Positions 1 to 7,830 of a stretch of DNA of 64,000 nucleotides are shown in pieces. The DNA is from Methylotenera sp. Its GTDB lineage: Bacteria; Pseudomonadota; Gammaproteobacteria; Burkholderiales; Methylophilaceae. The position numbers and the translations under genes are program-made. Every line of letters begins with the position of its first letter. Positions within the stretch are counted from its first letter, which is position 1. Location: NCBI GenBank assembly GCA_030682715.1, contig JAUXNQ010000031.1, forward strand, positions 1 to 64,000. The letters run 5' to 3'. Below the pieces are notes generated by a model. That model saw only the letters and a program-made list of their open reading frames with translations. It was not told where the DNA came from and made no database searches.

Positions 1-1
1 T

Positions 2-229
2 TGGAAATTCCAAGTAGGTTCTGGCGTGATTGGTAATGCATTCACCTACGGTCACAAAGGTAAACAACACGTTGGCGTGCTATCAGGTATCGGTGGCTGG
101 GCTGGTGTGGCGATGAACCTTGGTATGACTAACCCAACAGACGCTTTAGGTGCTGCTGGTGGTTATGCAGAACTAGTTAAATACAACGCTGCTCCTGGCG
201 GCGGTGCATTAAACGTATTCGCACTATAA
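2..229 (+). CDS. xoxF: XoxF-type methanol dehydrogenase, C-terminal end (partial)
   Basis: The reading frame is open from base 2 to a TAA at 227-229, so only the last 75 residues of a gene starting before the window are present. The visible part contains GVLSGIGGWAGVAM and a GGGALNVFAL end, typical of the last beta-propeller blade of PQQ alcohol dehydrogenases. The short end after NVFAL resembles XoxF rather than MxaF, which carries a longer tail. XoxF is a periplasmic, PQQ- and lanthanide-dependent methanol dehydrogenase. The following xoxJ and cytochrome genes support this. The metal-ligand Asp that separates XoxF from MxaF lies outside the window, so the subtype rests on the C-terminus and context. 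Confidence 0.85.
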   Translation, partial: WKFQVGSGVIGNAFTYGHKGKQHVGVLSGIGGWAGVAMNLGMTNPTDALGAAGGYAELVKYNAAPGGGALNVFAL

Positions 230-296
230 TTAATTGTTGAAAAACAATAAAATTATTAGCTAATATCGTAAGCTAGTACTAATGTAGTAAATAAAA

Positions 297-330
297 ACAC
301 CCCGATTCGTCGGGGTGTTTTTTATTGGGT
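297..330 (+). terminator. Rho-independent terminator after xoxF
   Basis: A GC-rich stem (ACACCCCG / CGGGGTGT, loop ATT-C-rich) is followed at once by a run of six T. It lies about 70 bases after the xoxF stop, so transcription of xoxF probably ends here and xoxJ has its own promoter. Confidence 0.9.
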
Positions 331-680
331 GAGTGTATATGAGTAAATTTCTCAGTAATTTTCAACTAATAACCAGTCAACCAATGTGATATTTGCCATA
401 AGCAAAATTTAAGCATTCTTAAATCTCTCAAATCTTTTGTGAACTAATATGAGTTGTTTGAACATATAGGTTTTATTTTGTGAGTTTATTGCTAAATTTG
501 TGTGTAGTAGTGGTAAGAGAATTAATCATAATTGAGCTAAATTCATGAAAATCTGCTATTTCATGGATGAGCTATCCTGTATAGTGAAACGTTGATTTTG
601 TAGGGCTTAATAGGTAGAACTTTTGATTAAGTTAATACTCTATAAGTTAGCGCGGTGAAGGTTTGGCCGCATTTTTATGA
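331..680. other. AT-rich intergenic stretch before xoxJ
   Basis: About 350 bases without a credible ORF separate the xoxF terminator from the xoxJ ribosome binding site. The stretch is AT-rich and presumably carries the xoxJ promoter, but I see no promoter good enough to mark and no repeat. Confidence 0.5.
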
Positions 681-692
681 TAAGGAATAAAA

Positions 693-1610
693 ATGTTAAA
701 AAGAATGAAATTGCTTGGTCTTTTCATGGGTTTTCTTACAGTAGGTAATGTACAAGCAGAAGATTATTACTCTTCAGGCAGGGCTGGTGAAGTGCAGCGT
801 GTAGATGATGGTACAGAATTTAAAGTCTGTGCAGACCAAGACAACTTACCCTATTCAAATAGCAAGTTAGAAGGGTTCGAAAACAAAATCGCTGAGGTGT
901 TAGCCCAAGATTTAAATAAGAAACTTGCTTACACATTTTGGTACGACAGAATGGGCTTTATCAGAAATACATTGAGTGCAAAAAAATGTGATGTGATTAT
1001 GGGTACAACATCAGACTATGATGCATTAAGAACATCAAAACCTTACTATCGCTCAGGCCATGTGTTTGTGTATAAAAAAGACAGTGGCATGAAGATCACG
1101 GGTTGGGATAGTCCAGACCTTAAAAAATCAGCCATTGGTATCGTAGGTCAGAGTCCAGCTACAATTCCGCTAGAGGCCCACGGTTTAATGCCAAATGCTC
1201 GCCCATATCGCATGCAGCGTGATTTAAACTTACCGCCGAGCTATTTAGTTGATGACTTAGTAGCAGGTGAGATAGATGTTGCTATTATGTGGGGACCAAT
1301 TGGTGGCTATTATGCTAAACAATCAAAAGTTCCTTTAGAAGTAGTACCCATTCCAGAATACGAAAATGTAAATGTAAAAGGTAAAGAGTATTGGAATATT
1401 TCTATAGGTGTGCGTAAAGCTGATAAAGAAAGACTTGCATTAATACAAGGTGCACTTGATAGAAATCAAGATAAAATTAAGAAAATATTGGATGATTATG
1501 GTATTCCACATGTACCAGTAGTAGAAGGCGATAGCATTATGAAAGTTTATCGTAAAGGAATAGAAGTTAATCGTGAATCACGCGGTGACGCAATCCCAAA
1601 AACAGAGTAA
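693..1610 (+). CDS. xoxJ: XoxJ/MxaJ-like periplasmic binding protein
   Basis: A 305-residue protein with a Sec signal peptide (residues 1-22, cleavage after VQA) and a fold like the solute-binding proteins of ABC transporters. The family (MxaJ/XoxJ, quinoprotein dehydrogenase-associated substrate-binding protein) is needed for methanol dehydrogenase activity or maturation. XoxJ binds XoxF in the periplasm and is not known to transport anything. The start ATG has AAGGA six bases upstream. The visible EFKVCADQDNLPYSN segment is the typical first strand of the family. Its position right after xoxF and before the cytochromes is the usual xox order. It probably starts its own transcript, because a terminator follows xoxF. 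Confidence 0.88.
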   Translation: MLKRMKLLGLFMGFLTVGNVQAEDYYSSGRAGEVQRVDDGTEFKVCADQDNLPYSNSKLEGFENKIAEVLAQDLNKKLAYTFWYDRMGFIRNTLSAKKCDVIMGTTSDYDALRTSKPYYRSGHVFVYKKDSGMKITGWDSPDLKKSAIGIVGQSPATIPLEAHGLMPNARPYRMQRDLNLPPSYLVDDLVAGEIDVAIMWGPIGGYYAKQSKVPLEVVPIPEYENVNVKGKEYWNISIGVRKADKERLALIQGALDRNQDKIKKILDDYGIPHVPVVEGDSIMKVYRKGIEVNRESRGDAIPKTE

Positions 1611-1741
1611 AATGCCTGCTTATTTTGCGTTGTTGAGTCAACCGATATATAAATAACTACGTTAAATGATCATACGTTGACCAAATGCACTTAGCATAAA
1701 TAAACGTGACTCATTTCATGTGAATTAAATTAGGAGATAAC

Positions 1742-2245
1742 ATGTTAGGCAATAAAACTTTAGCGTCAACATTATTAGTTTCTATGTTGGCATTAACAGG
1801 TTTAGTATCTGTCAATGCTCACGCAGCAGACATTAACCTAGTAGCAACGCAAGATGGCGCACCTATCAAAATTAACAAAGAGCTTTTTGATACGCCAGAA
1901 GCAAAAGAATTTTTAGCAACAGGTAAAAATCCATACGTAGGCAACGAAGTCGCTATTAAAGCAGGTAAGAAGAAATTTAACCTGTACTCATGTAACGCGT
2001 GTCATGGTGGTCATGGTGAAGGTGCTATTGCGCCTGGTTTGATAGGTTCTACATTGAAGTATGCTAAAAATCTAACAAACAAAGGTATGTTTGAAACGAT
2101 TTGGCACGGTACTAACGGTGGTATGGGTGCTAAAGGTTTGGGCTTAATGGTTCCAGAAGATCCAACAGAAGGTTTGAAACCAGATGATTTGTTAAAAGTC
2201 ATTGCGTTTATTCGTAGCAACAGCAAAATTACAGGTAACGAATAA
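1742..2245 (+). CDS. xoxG: Soluble periplasmic cytochrome c, XoxG-like electron acceptor
   Basis: A 167-residue c-type cytochrome with a signal peptide (cleavage near residue 29, after AHA) and one haem motif C84-N-A-C87-H88. The distal part TIWHGTNGGMGAKG includes a likely Met axial ligand region. GGAG lies just upstream of the ATG. Cytochromes of this size beside xoxF and xoxJ (cytochrome cL family) take electrons from reduced PQQ in the methanol dehydrogenase. It is followed by a strong terminator, so it is probably made in excess over the second, lipoprotein-type cytochrome next door. The two proteins are close paralogues. Confidence 0.85.
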   Translation: MLGNKTLASTLLVSMLALTGLVSVNAHAADINLVATQDGAPIKINKELFDTPEAKEFLATGKNPYVGNEVAIKAGKKKFNLYSCNACHGGHGEGAIAPGLIGSTLKYAKNLTNKGMFETIWHGTNGGMGAKGLGLMVPEDPTEGLKPDDLLKVIAFIRSNSKITGNE

Positions 2246-2253
2246 TTAGTTGT

Positions 2254-2311
2254 ATTTATGCCATAATAAAAAACGGTCGCAATCGCGACCGTTTTTTATT
2301 ATGGCATAAAT
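2254..2311. terminator. 27-bp perfect hairpin terminator
   Basis: Bases 2254-2280 and 2285-2311 are perfect reverse complements over 27 bp with a 4-base loop (AATC). The stem has a GC-rich top (ACGGTCGC/GCGACCGT) and A/T runs below it, so it acts as a Rho-independent terminator in either direction. It separates the two cytochrome genes. Confidence 0.9.
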
Positions 2312-2347
2312 GCGTTATTATTAAACTTTTTATAATAGATAGAGTGA

Positions 2348-2875
2348 ATGATGAATAAACTTTTATTTCTAGTTGCTATCATCGCAACGTTAGCTGCATG
2401 TGGTCAAGACTCAGGCTCAAAAGGGGAGGCTGCTAAAGCTGAATCTGGTGCAGATATCAAAATGATTGATTTGGTAACAACACAGGATGGTTCACCATTA
2501 AAAATAGACGCAAAACTATTCGATACGCCTGCGGCAAAAGAGTTTATTGCAACTGGTAAAAACCCATATATTGGCGTTGAAGCTGAAATATTAGCGGGTA
2601 AAAAGAAATTTAATTTATATTCTTGCGTGGCTTGTCATGGAGGTCACGGTGAAGGTGCTGTTGCCCCAGGGTTGCAAGGTCCAAACTTTAAATATGCTAA
2701 AAATGCCAACAATAAAGGTATGTTTGAAACGATTTGGCACGGCACGAACGGCGGTATGGGCGCTAAAGGTTTTGGTCTGATGCAGGCTGATCCACCAGAT
2801 GGTTTAACTGTAGACGAAACATTAAAAGTTATCGCATGGATTCGCAGTAATTCAACGGTTACTGGAAACGAGTAA
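2348..2875 (+). CDS. Lipoprotein cytochrome c, second XoxG-like paralogue
   Basis: A 175-residue (174 if it starts at the second ATG, 2351) c-type cytochrome. The N-terminus is a lipoprotein signal with lipobox LAAC (Cys18), followed by a Gly/Ser/Lys-rich linker. The haem motif is C93-V-A-C96-H97. From about residue 40 it parallels the upstream cytochrome (LVTTQDGSPLKI, ATGKNPY, TIWHGTNGGMGAKG, WIRSN, TGNE end), so the pair arose by duplication. The inferred role is a membrane-anchored electron acceptor or relay partner for XoxF or its soluble cytochrome. No strong Shine-Dalgarno is visible. Confidence 0.82.
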   Translation: MMNKLLFLVAIIATLAACGQDSGSKGEAAKAESGADIKMIDLVTTQDGSPLKIDAKLFDTPAAKEFIATGKNPYIGVEAEILAGKKKFNLYSCVACHGGHGEGAVAPGLQGPNFKYAKNANNKGMFETIWHGTNGGMGAKGFGLMQADPPDGLTVDETLKVIAWIRSNSTVTGNE

Positions 2876-2892
2876 GTTATAGCTAGATGTAC

Positions 2893-2924
2893 AAACGCTT
2901 ACTGAAGTTCAGTAAGCGTTTTTC
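2893..2924 (+). terminator. Terminator after second cytochrome
   Basis: AAACGCTTACTG and CAGTAAGCGTTT pair over 12 bp around a 5-base loop, followed by T-rich sequence. It ends the cytochrome transcript. It also argues against starting the next gene at the upstream ATG at 2887, which would place the terminator inside the coding region. Confidence 0.85.
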
Positions 2925-2964
2925 GTTTTTAGCGTTTAATATTAGTAATTGTAGGGAGTGCGCA

Positions 2965-4302
2965 ATGAGTAAAATGGGAGCAGAGCAGTTGCATCATATC
3001 GTCATCGTGGGCGGTGGGGCTGGCGGATTAGAGTTAGCAACCAAATTAGGTGATAGTTTGGGTCGCAAGGGTAAAGCAGTGATTACTCTGATTGATAAAT
3101 CAAAGACGCATGTTTGGAAACCATTGTTGCATGAAATTGCGGCTGGCAGCATGAACCCAGAAAAGCATGAGCTTGTATATTTAGCACAGGCACATTGGCA
3201 CCATTTTAAATTCCGGCTTGGTAGTATGGATAGCCTGGATCGGGCTAAAAAGGAAATTTCAATTGCGCCTAACTATGATGAGGATGGTATTGAAGTAATA
3301 CCACGTCGCACGATTAAATACGATACTTTAGTGATTGCCGTAGGTAGTACGACAAATGATTTTGGTGTGAAAGGTGCTCGCGAGCATTCAATTGCACTAG
3401 ATACACAAGATCAAGCTGAAAAGTTTCATAGACGTTTGCACAATGCATTGGTGCGGGCACAAACACAACCTGAGCCAGTGCAGGCTGGGCAGTTGGAAGT
3501 TGTCATTGTTGGAGCTGGTGCAACAGGCGTTGAGCTTTCAGCTGAATTGCATAATACGACGCGAGAATTAGCTGCCTATGGTCTTGATAAGATTGACCCT
3601 GACCGTGATGTGAAAATCTCTTTAATTGAGGCTAGCGATCGTGTATTGCCAGCACTTCCGCCTAAGCTTTCAAACTCTGTAGACCTAGAGCTCAGAAAAT
3701 TACGTGTGCACTTATATATGGGTGAGCGCGTGACTGAAGTGACTAGTAAAGGCGTGCAAACACATAGCGGCCGTTTTATTCCATCGGCACTGGTAGTTTG
3801 GGCAGCAGGTATCAAAGCACCAGATTTTTTAAGTGGAATTGATGGTTTAGAAACTAATAGAATAAACCAACTTATCGTTAAGCCTAGTTTACAAACGACA
3901 TTAGATGACAATGTCTTTGCTTTTGGGGATTGTGCAGCATGCCCATGGGTAGGGCAAGGACAGGATGCAACCGTGCCGCCACGAGCACAGTCTGCGCATC
4001 AGCAGGCTAGCATGTTAGTTAAAACATTAAAATACCGTGTTGCTGGTAAAACTGACTTGCCAGAGTTTACTTACCGGGACTATGGATCACTCGTTAATTT
4101 AGGTAGTTATACTACCGTTGGTAATTTGATGGGTGCACTATCTGGTGGTAGCTTGTTCATTGAGGGGATGATTGCACGTACGATGTATCAGTCACTCTAT
4201 AAGCTACATTTGATGGCGTTGCACGGGTTCTGGAGCATGGCATTACAGACGCTTGCGAGAATGATAGCAAGGCGTACAGAGGCTCATGTAAAGCTGCATT
4301 AA
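2965..4302 (+). CDS. ndh: Type II NADH dehydrogenase (NDH-2)
   Basis: A 445-residue flavoprotein that oxidises NADH and passes electrons to quinone at the inner membrane without pumping protons. Two Rossmann glycine motifs are visible, VGGGAGG near residue 15 for FAD and VGAGATGVE near residue 180 for NADH. An FGDCAA motif about residue 318 is the second FAD contact. The C-terminal 60 residues are amphipathic and hydrophobic, as expected for membrane attachment. I chose ATG 2965 (GGGAG upstream) because the longer frame from 2887 crosses a terminator. It is a single gene with its own 3' terminator. Confidence 0.88.
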   Translation: MSKMGAEQLHHIVIVGGGAGGLELATKLGDSLGRKGKAVITLIDKSKTHVWKPLLHEIAAGSMNPEKHELVYLAQAHWHHFKFRLGSMDSLDRAKKEISIAPNYDEDGIEVIPRRTIKYDTLVIAVGSTTNDFGVKGAREHSIALDTQDQAEKFHRRLHNALVRAQTQPEPVQAGQLEVVIVGAGATGVELSAELHNTTRELAAYGLDKIDPDRDVKISLIEASDRVLPALPPKLSNSVDLELRKLRVHLYMGERVTEVTSKGVQTHSGRFIPSALVVWAAGIKAPDFLSGIDGLETNRINQLIVKPSLQTTLDDNVFAFGDCAACPWVGQGQDATVPPRAQSAHQQASMLVKTLKYRVAGKTDLPEFTYRDYGSLVNLGSYTTVGNLMGALSGGSLFIEGMIARTMYQSLYKLHLMALHGFWSMALQTLARMIARRTEAHVKLH

Positions 4303-4332
4303 CTAATACAGCGATAAGTAACACACTAAAAA

Positions 4333-4366
4333 AGCGGATGAGCGGAAACACCCTCATCCGTTTTTA
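4333..4366. terminator. Bidirectional terminator between ndh and lplT
   Basis: CGGATGAG and CTCATCCG pair around a short loop, with a T run on the plus strand and A-rich sequence on the other side. It lies between convergent genes and can serve both. Confidence 0.8.
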
Positions 4367-4388
4367 TTTATTAAGAATGATTTTGTGA

Positions 4389-5555
4389 CTAATTGAGATA
4401 TCTGTAACGTTTGTTAATCATCATCATACAAAGACTCACAAAGATACCAAATACAACCACGATAATATTAATTGAAATCTCAGCTTTTACCATTAATAGA
4501 TAGGCACCCAACATTAATAATATGCCGATATGCTCATTGAAGTTTTGTACTGCTATCGAGTGACCTGCGCCAATCAATTCGTGTCCACGGTGTTGTAGCA
4601 ATGCATTTAACGGCACAACAAAGAACCCAGCAAGTGCGCCAATAATAAATAGCAACACTACTGCTAATTGCCAATGTTGGACAAATGCCATCGCCACTAC
4701 AAGTAAGCCCATCACGATGCCAGCGGGAAGTACTTTTGTGGATTCTTCTAGCTTAATATAGCGTGCAGCAACCACTGAGCCAACTGCAATACCGACAGCA
4801 AGTATCGCCATCAATTGGGTGGCTTGTTCTAAGCCAAAATTAAGTGCACTTGCTGCCCATGCGATAACTACTAGCCTTAATGTTGCACCCGCTCCCCAGA
4901 ATAATGTTGTCACTGCAAGCGATACTTGCCCGCGCGTATCTAACCACAATGCCTTGAATGAGTGCCAAAAATCGTAAAGCATAAAGACGGGGTTTTTCTT
5001 CGGTAGTTTGTGGTCGATAGGCAGTTTAGGAATGTAAATGTTAAATATTGATGCGACCATGTATAGCAAGGTGATAATGATCATTGCAAAAGAAGGGTCA
5101 TGACTAGCCATGATGCCGCCAAGTAGGGCGCCAAGTATAATTGCAATCACAGTTGAGCCCTCCATCCAGCCATTAGCGCTGACTAGTTTTTCTGGCGGAA
5201 GTAGCTCTGTCAATATGCCATATTTAGCTGGTGAGTATGCGGCTGCACCGATACCCACAATGCCGTAAGCATACAACGGAGGCATACCTAATAACATGGC
5301 AAGGCTACCGATGAATTTAATGGCATTGGCGATAAACATCACACGACCTTTTGGCAATGCATCAGCAAATGAGCCTACAAAGGGCGCTAGTACAATGTAG
5401 GAGATCACAAAAAACTGCTGTAGCAGCGGCGTATGCCAATCTGGTGAGTTTATCTGGGTAAGTAGTGCGATAGCGGCGAACAGCAATGCGTTGTCAGCCA
5501 AAGCAGATAAAAACTGTGCTGTGAGTAAGGTGTAAAAGCCTTTACACATATGCAT
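4389..5555 (-). CDS. lplT: Lysophospholipid transporter LplT (MFS)
   Basis: A 388-residue major facilitator protein with about 11-12 hydrophobic segments. The N-terminal sequence GFYTLLTAQFLSALADNALL and the conserved SPAKYGILTELLPPEKLVSANGW stretch (split by one loop) are characteristic of LplT. It flips lysophospholipids, mainly lysophosphatidylethanolamine, from the outer to the inner leaflet of the inner membrane for re-acylation. In enterobacteria it pairs with aas, which is not adjacent here. The start may be ATG 5555 or ATG 5549. Confidence 0.85.
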   Translation of the reverse strand: MHMCKGFYTLLTAQFLSALADNALLFAAIALLTQINSPDWHTPLLQQFFVISYIVLAPFVGSFADALPKGRVMFIANAIKFIGSLAMLLGMPPLYAYGIVGIGAAAYSPAKYGILTELLPPEKLVSANGWMEGSTVIAIILGALLGGIMASHDPSFAMIIITLLYMVASIFNIYIPKLPIDHKLPKKNPVFMLYDFWHSFKALWLDTRGQVSLAVTTLFWGAGATLRLVVIAWAASALNFGLEQATQLMAILAVGIAVGSVVAARYIKLEESTKVLPAGIVMGLLVVAMAFVQHWQLAVVLLFIIGALAGFFVVPLNALLQHRGHELIGAGHSIAVQNFNEHIGILLMLGAYLLMVKAEISINIIVVVFGIFVSLCMMMINKRYRYLN

Positions 5556-5636
5556 TAGAAGTTACCTTTGATCAAACGTACGTAATGATTGCCGAACATA
5601 AAATTACACATCATAAAATTACACGTCATGGTAAGC

Positions 5637-7034
5637 CTATAAAATTTCCGCTGCAAAGTCAGCCAGACGAGAGCGTTCACCACGTTGTAGTGTGATATGA
5701 CCGTTGTGGTTCCAGCCTTTAAAGCGATCAACCACGTAGGTGAGGCCTGAGCTGCCTTCTGTTAAATAAGGCGTGTCGATTTGTGCAATATTGCCCAAAC
5801 AAACGACTTTTGTACCTGGACCTGCGCGGGTAATCAGGGTTTTCATTTGTTTTGGCGTTAGGTTTTGCGCTTCATCAATAATCAAAAATTTATTTAAGAA
5901 AGTGCGGCCACGCATGAAGTTTAAAGATTTAATTTTGATACGAGTGCGAATTAAATCTTGGGTTGCAGCACGACCCCAATCGCCAGCCTCTTCATCACTT
6001 TTGTTCAGTACATCCAAATTGTCTTCTAGGGCGCCCATCCATGGCGTCATTTTTTCTTCTTCTGTACCAGGTAAAAAGCCAATGTCTTCGCCAACTGGAA
6101 CAGTAACGCGAGTCATGATGATTTCAGAATAGATTTTTTTATCTAACACTTGGGTCAATGCGGCAGCTAATGTTAAAAGTGTTTTACCTGTACCCGCTTG
6201 TCCAAGTAAAGACACAAAGTCTATCTCTGGGTCCATGAGCAAGTTTAATGCAAAGTTTTGCTCACGGTTACGTGCAGTGATACCCCATACATTATGTTTT
6301 GGTAATAGATGGTCTCTAACGACTTCTAATACGGCAGTATTTTTCTCAATGCTGCGCACAATAGCATGGAATGGTTTTTCAAACTCGTAATAAACAAATT
6401 CATTCACTAAGAATGTTTTACAAAGTGGGCCTGTGAGTCTGTAAAACATGCGGCCAGACTCTTGCCACGACTCCATCGCTTTGCTGTGATTATCCCAAAA
6501 GTCCGCGGGCAACTCTACCATGCCGCTGTAGAGAATGTCAGTATCTTCTAAGACTTTGTCGTTGAAGTAATCTTCGGCCAACACGCCCATTGCACGCGCT
6601 TTAATGCGGATGTTGATATCTTTGCTGACAAGTACGACTTGTCGATTGCTATGTTGTTTTTGTAAGCACAGCACCACGCTGATAATTTGGTTGTCAGCTT
6701 TGCTACCAGCGAGCCCTGGCAGATCTATATGCAGTTGTGTTGTTTGTAAGAATAAGCGGCCAGTGGCTTGTTTATTTCCGTTAAGTGATAGGCTACATCC
6801 AAGTTCTAGGTTGCTTAAGTCAGTACCAACAATTTCTTCTAAACTACGGCTAACTTGGCGTGCATTACGTGCAACTTCTGTAAGCCCTTTTTTGTTGTTG
6901 TCTAGCTCTTCCAATGTGACCATCGGTAGGTAAATATCGTGCTCTTCAAACCTAAACAGTGATGAAGGGTCATGCATCAGTACATTCGTATCAAGAACAA
7001 ATAGTTTGGATTTACCAGTATCTTTTTTAGTCAT
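5637..7034 (-). CDS. PIN-PhoH family ATPase
   Basis: A 465-residue two-domain protein. The N-terminal PIN nuclease-like domain (residues 10-150) has VLDTNVLMHD with the conserved Asp15. The C-terminal PhoH-type P-loop ATPase has GQAGTGKT near residues 277-284 and an IIDEAQNLTP Walker B. Such PIN-PhoH fusions are proposed to act as RNA helicase/ribonucleases (PhoH2 and YlaK-like). The gene stands alone. Three 16-bp direct repeats lie 54-101 bases before its start and may control it. Confidence 0.85.
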   Translation of the reverse strand: MTKKDTGKSKLFVLDTNVLMHDPSSLFRFEEHDIYLPMVTLEELDNNKKGLTEVARNARQVSRSLEEIVGTDLSNLELGCSLSLNGNKQATGRLFLQTTQLHIDLPGLAGSKADNQIISVVLCLQKQHSNRQVVLVSKDINIRIKARAMGVLAEDYFNDKVLEDTDILYSGMVELPADFWDNHSKAMESWQESGRMFYRLTGPLCKTFLVNEFVYYEFEKPFHAIVRSIEKNTAVLEVVRDHLLPKHNVWGITARNREQNFALNLLMDPEIDFVSLLGQAGTGKTLLTLAAALTQVLDKKIYSEIIMTRVTVPVGEDIGFLPGTEEEKMTPWMGALEDNLDVLNKSDEEAGDWGRAATQDLIRTRIKIKSLNFMRGRTFLNKFLIIDEAQNLTPKQMKTLITRAGPGTKVVCLGNIAQIDTPYLTEGSSGLTYVVDRFKGWNHNGHITLQRGERSRLADFAAEIL

Positions 7035-7087
7035 AAAAGACTTTCTAATAGTAATGAATGTAACGGAGTTGAACTAAGTTAAACAAA

Positions 7088-7135
7088 ATTTAGGTTAAGT
7101 GAAATTTGGGTTAAGCAACATTTGGGTTAAGAAAA
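7088..7135. repeat. Three 16-bp direct repeats upstream of phoH-like gene
   Basis: Three consecutive 16-base units begin at 7088, 7104 and 7120. They share ATTTRGGTTAAG, and units 2 and 3 are identical over the first 12 bases. They sit in the 5' region of the minus-strand phoH-like gene and look like an iterated protein-binding site. The bound regulator is unknown. Confidence 0.7.
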
Positions 7136-7232
7136 ACTTACTAAATGCATATTACTTTACTTTGAAATATTGATATTCAATTGTATTTGTCACACAAGTC
7201 TATTTACCTACATTCGCTTGTGGCTATTGAAG

Positions 7233-7703
7233 CTATAGCGAACCTATAAAGCTTAACACCTCAGCGGCATGACCATCTACCTTAACACCACGCCATTCTT
7301 TAATTAAAACGCCATTTGCATCGATGACAAACGTACTGCGTTCAATACCTCTTACTTGTTTGCCATACATATTTTTCATTTTGATGACATTAAACAGTGA
7401 GCAAGCCACCTCTTCAGTATCTGCTAACAACTCAAAAGAAAAATTAAATTTTGCTTTAAAGTTTTCATGTGATTTCAGGCTGTCACGAGAAATGCCAAAT
7501 ATTTCAGTATTTTTCGCTTGAAAATCTGCATAGGCATCTCTGAACTGTATGCCTTGGGTGGTACATCCTGGCGTAGCGTCCTTAGGATAAAAGTAAATAA
7601 CGAGATTCTTACCTATGAAATTTGAACATTGGAATGTTTTTCCGCTAGTCGCGGGTAGTTGGAAATCAGGTACAGGTTGATTAAGCATAATAAAATTGTT
7701 CAC
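7233..7703 (-). CDS. bcp: Peroxiredoxin, Bcp/PrxQ family
   Basis: A 156-residue thiol peroxidase that reduces H2O2 and organic hydroperoxides in the cytoplasm. The active-site motif is DATPGCT with peroxidatic Cys47. The resolving Cys usually found five residues later (CxxxxC) is replaced by Gly-Ile, so this copy should work by a 1-Cys mechanism or use a distant Cys (Cys26 or the EEVACSLF Cys). A start at Met6 (MLNQPVPDF) is equally plausible. It is a single gene transcribed with phoH in the same direction but well separated. Confidence 0.88.
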   Translation of the reverse strand: MNNFIMLNQPVPDFQLPATSGKTFQCSNFIGKNLVIYFYPKDATPGCTTQGIQFRDAYADFQAKNTEIFGISRDSLKSHENFKAKFNFSFELLADTEEVACSLFNVIKMKNMYGKQVRGIERSTFVIDANGVLIKEWRGVKVDGHAAEVLSFIGSL

Positions 7704-7830
7704 CGAGATAAAACTTACCTACATTGTTGATAAAAAGCCACATTAAGGCAAGCTTATAAATCATGTAAATACTAATAATATTAAAATATTTGTTTGGTAT
7801 TTGATGATTTTTTGTTTCATGGTTTGTACT

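Noticed and set aside
2887-2964. N-terminal extension of the NADH dehydrogenase from ATG 2887
   Set aside because: It runs through the terminator hairpin of the preceding cytochrome gene; ATG 2965 has a ribosome binding site and the FAD motif at the normal distance.
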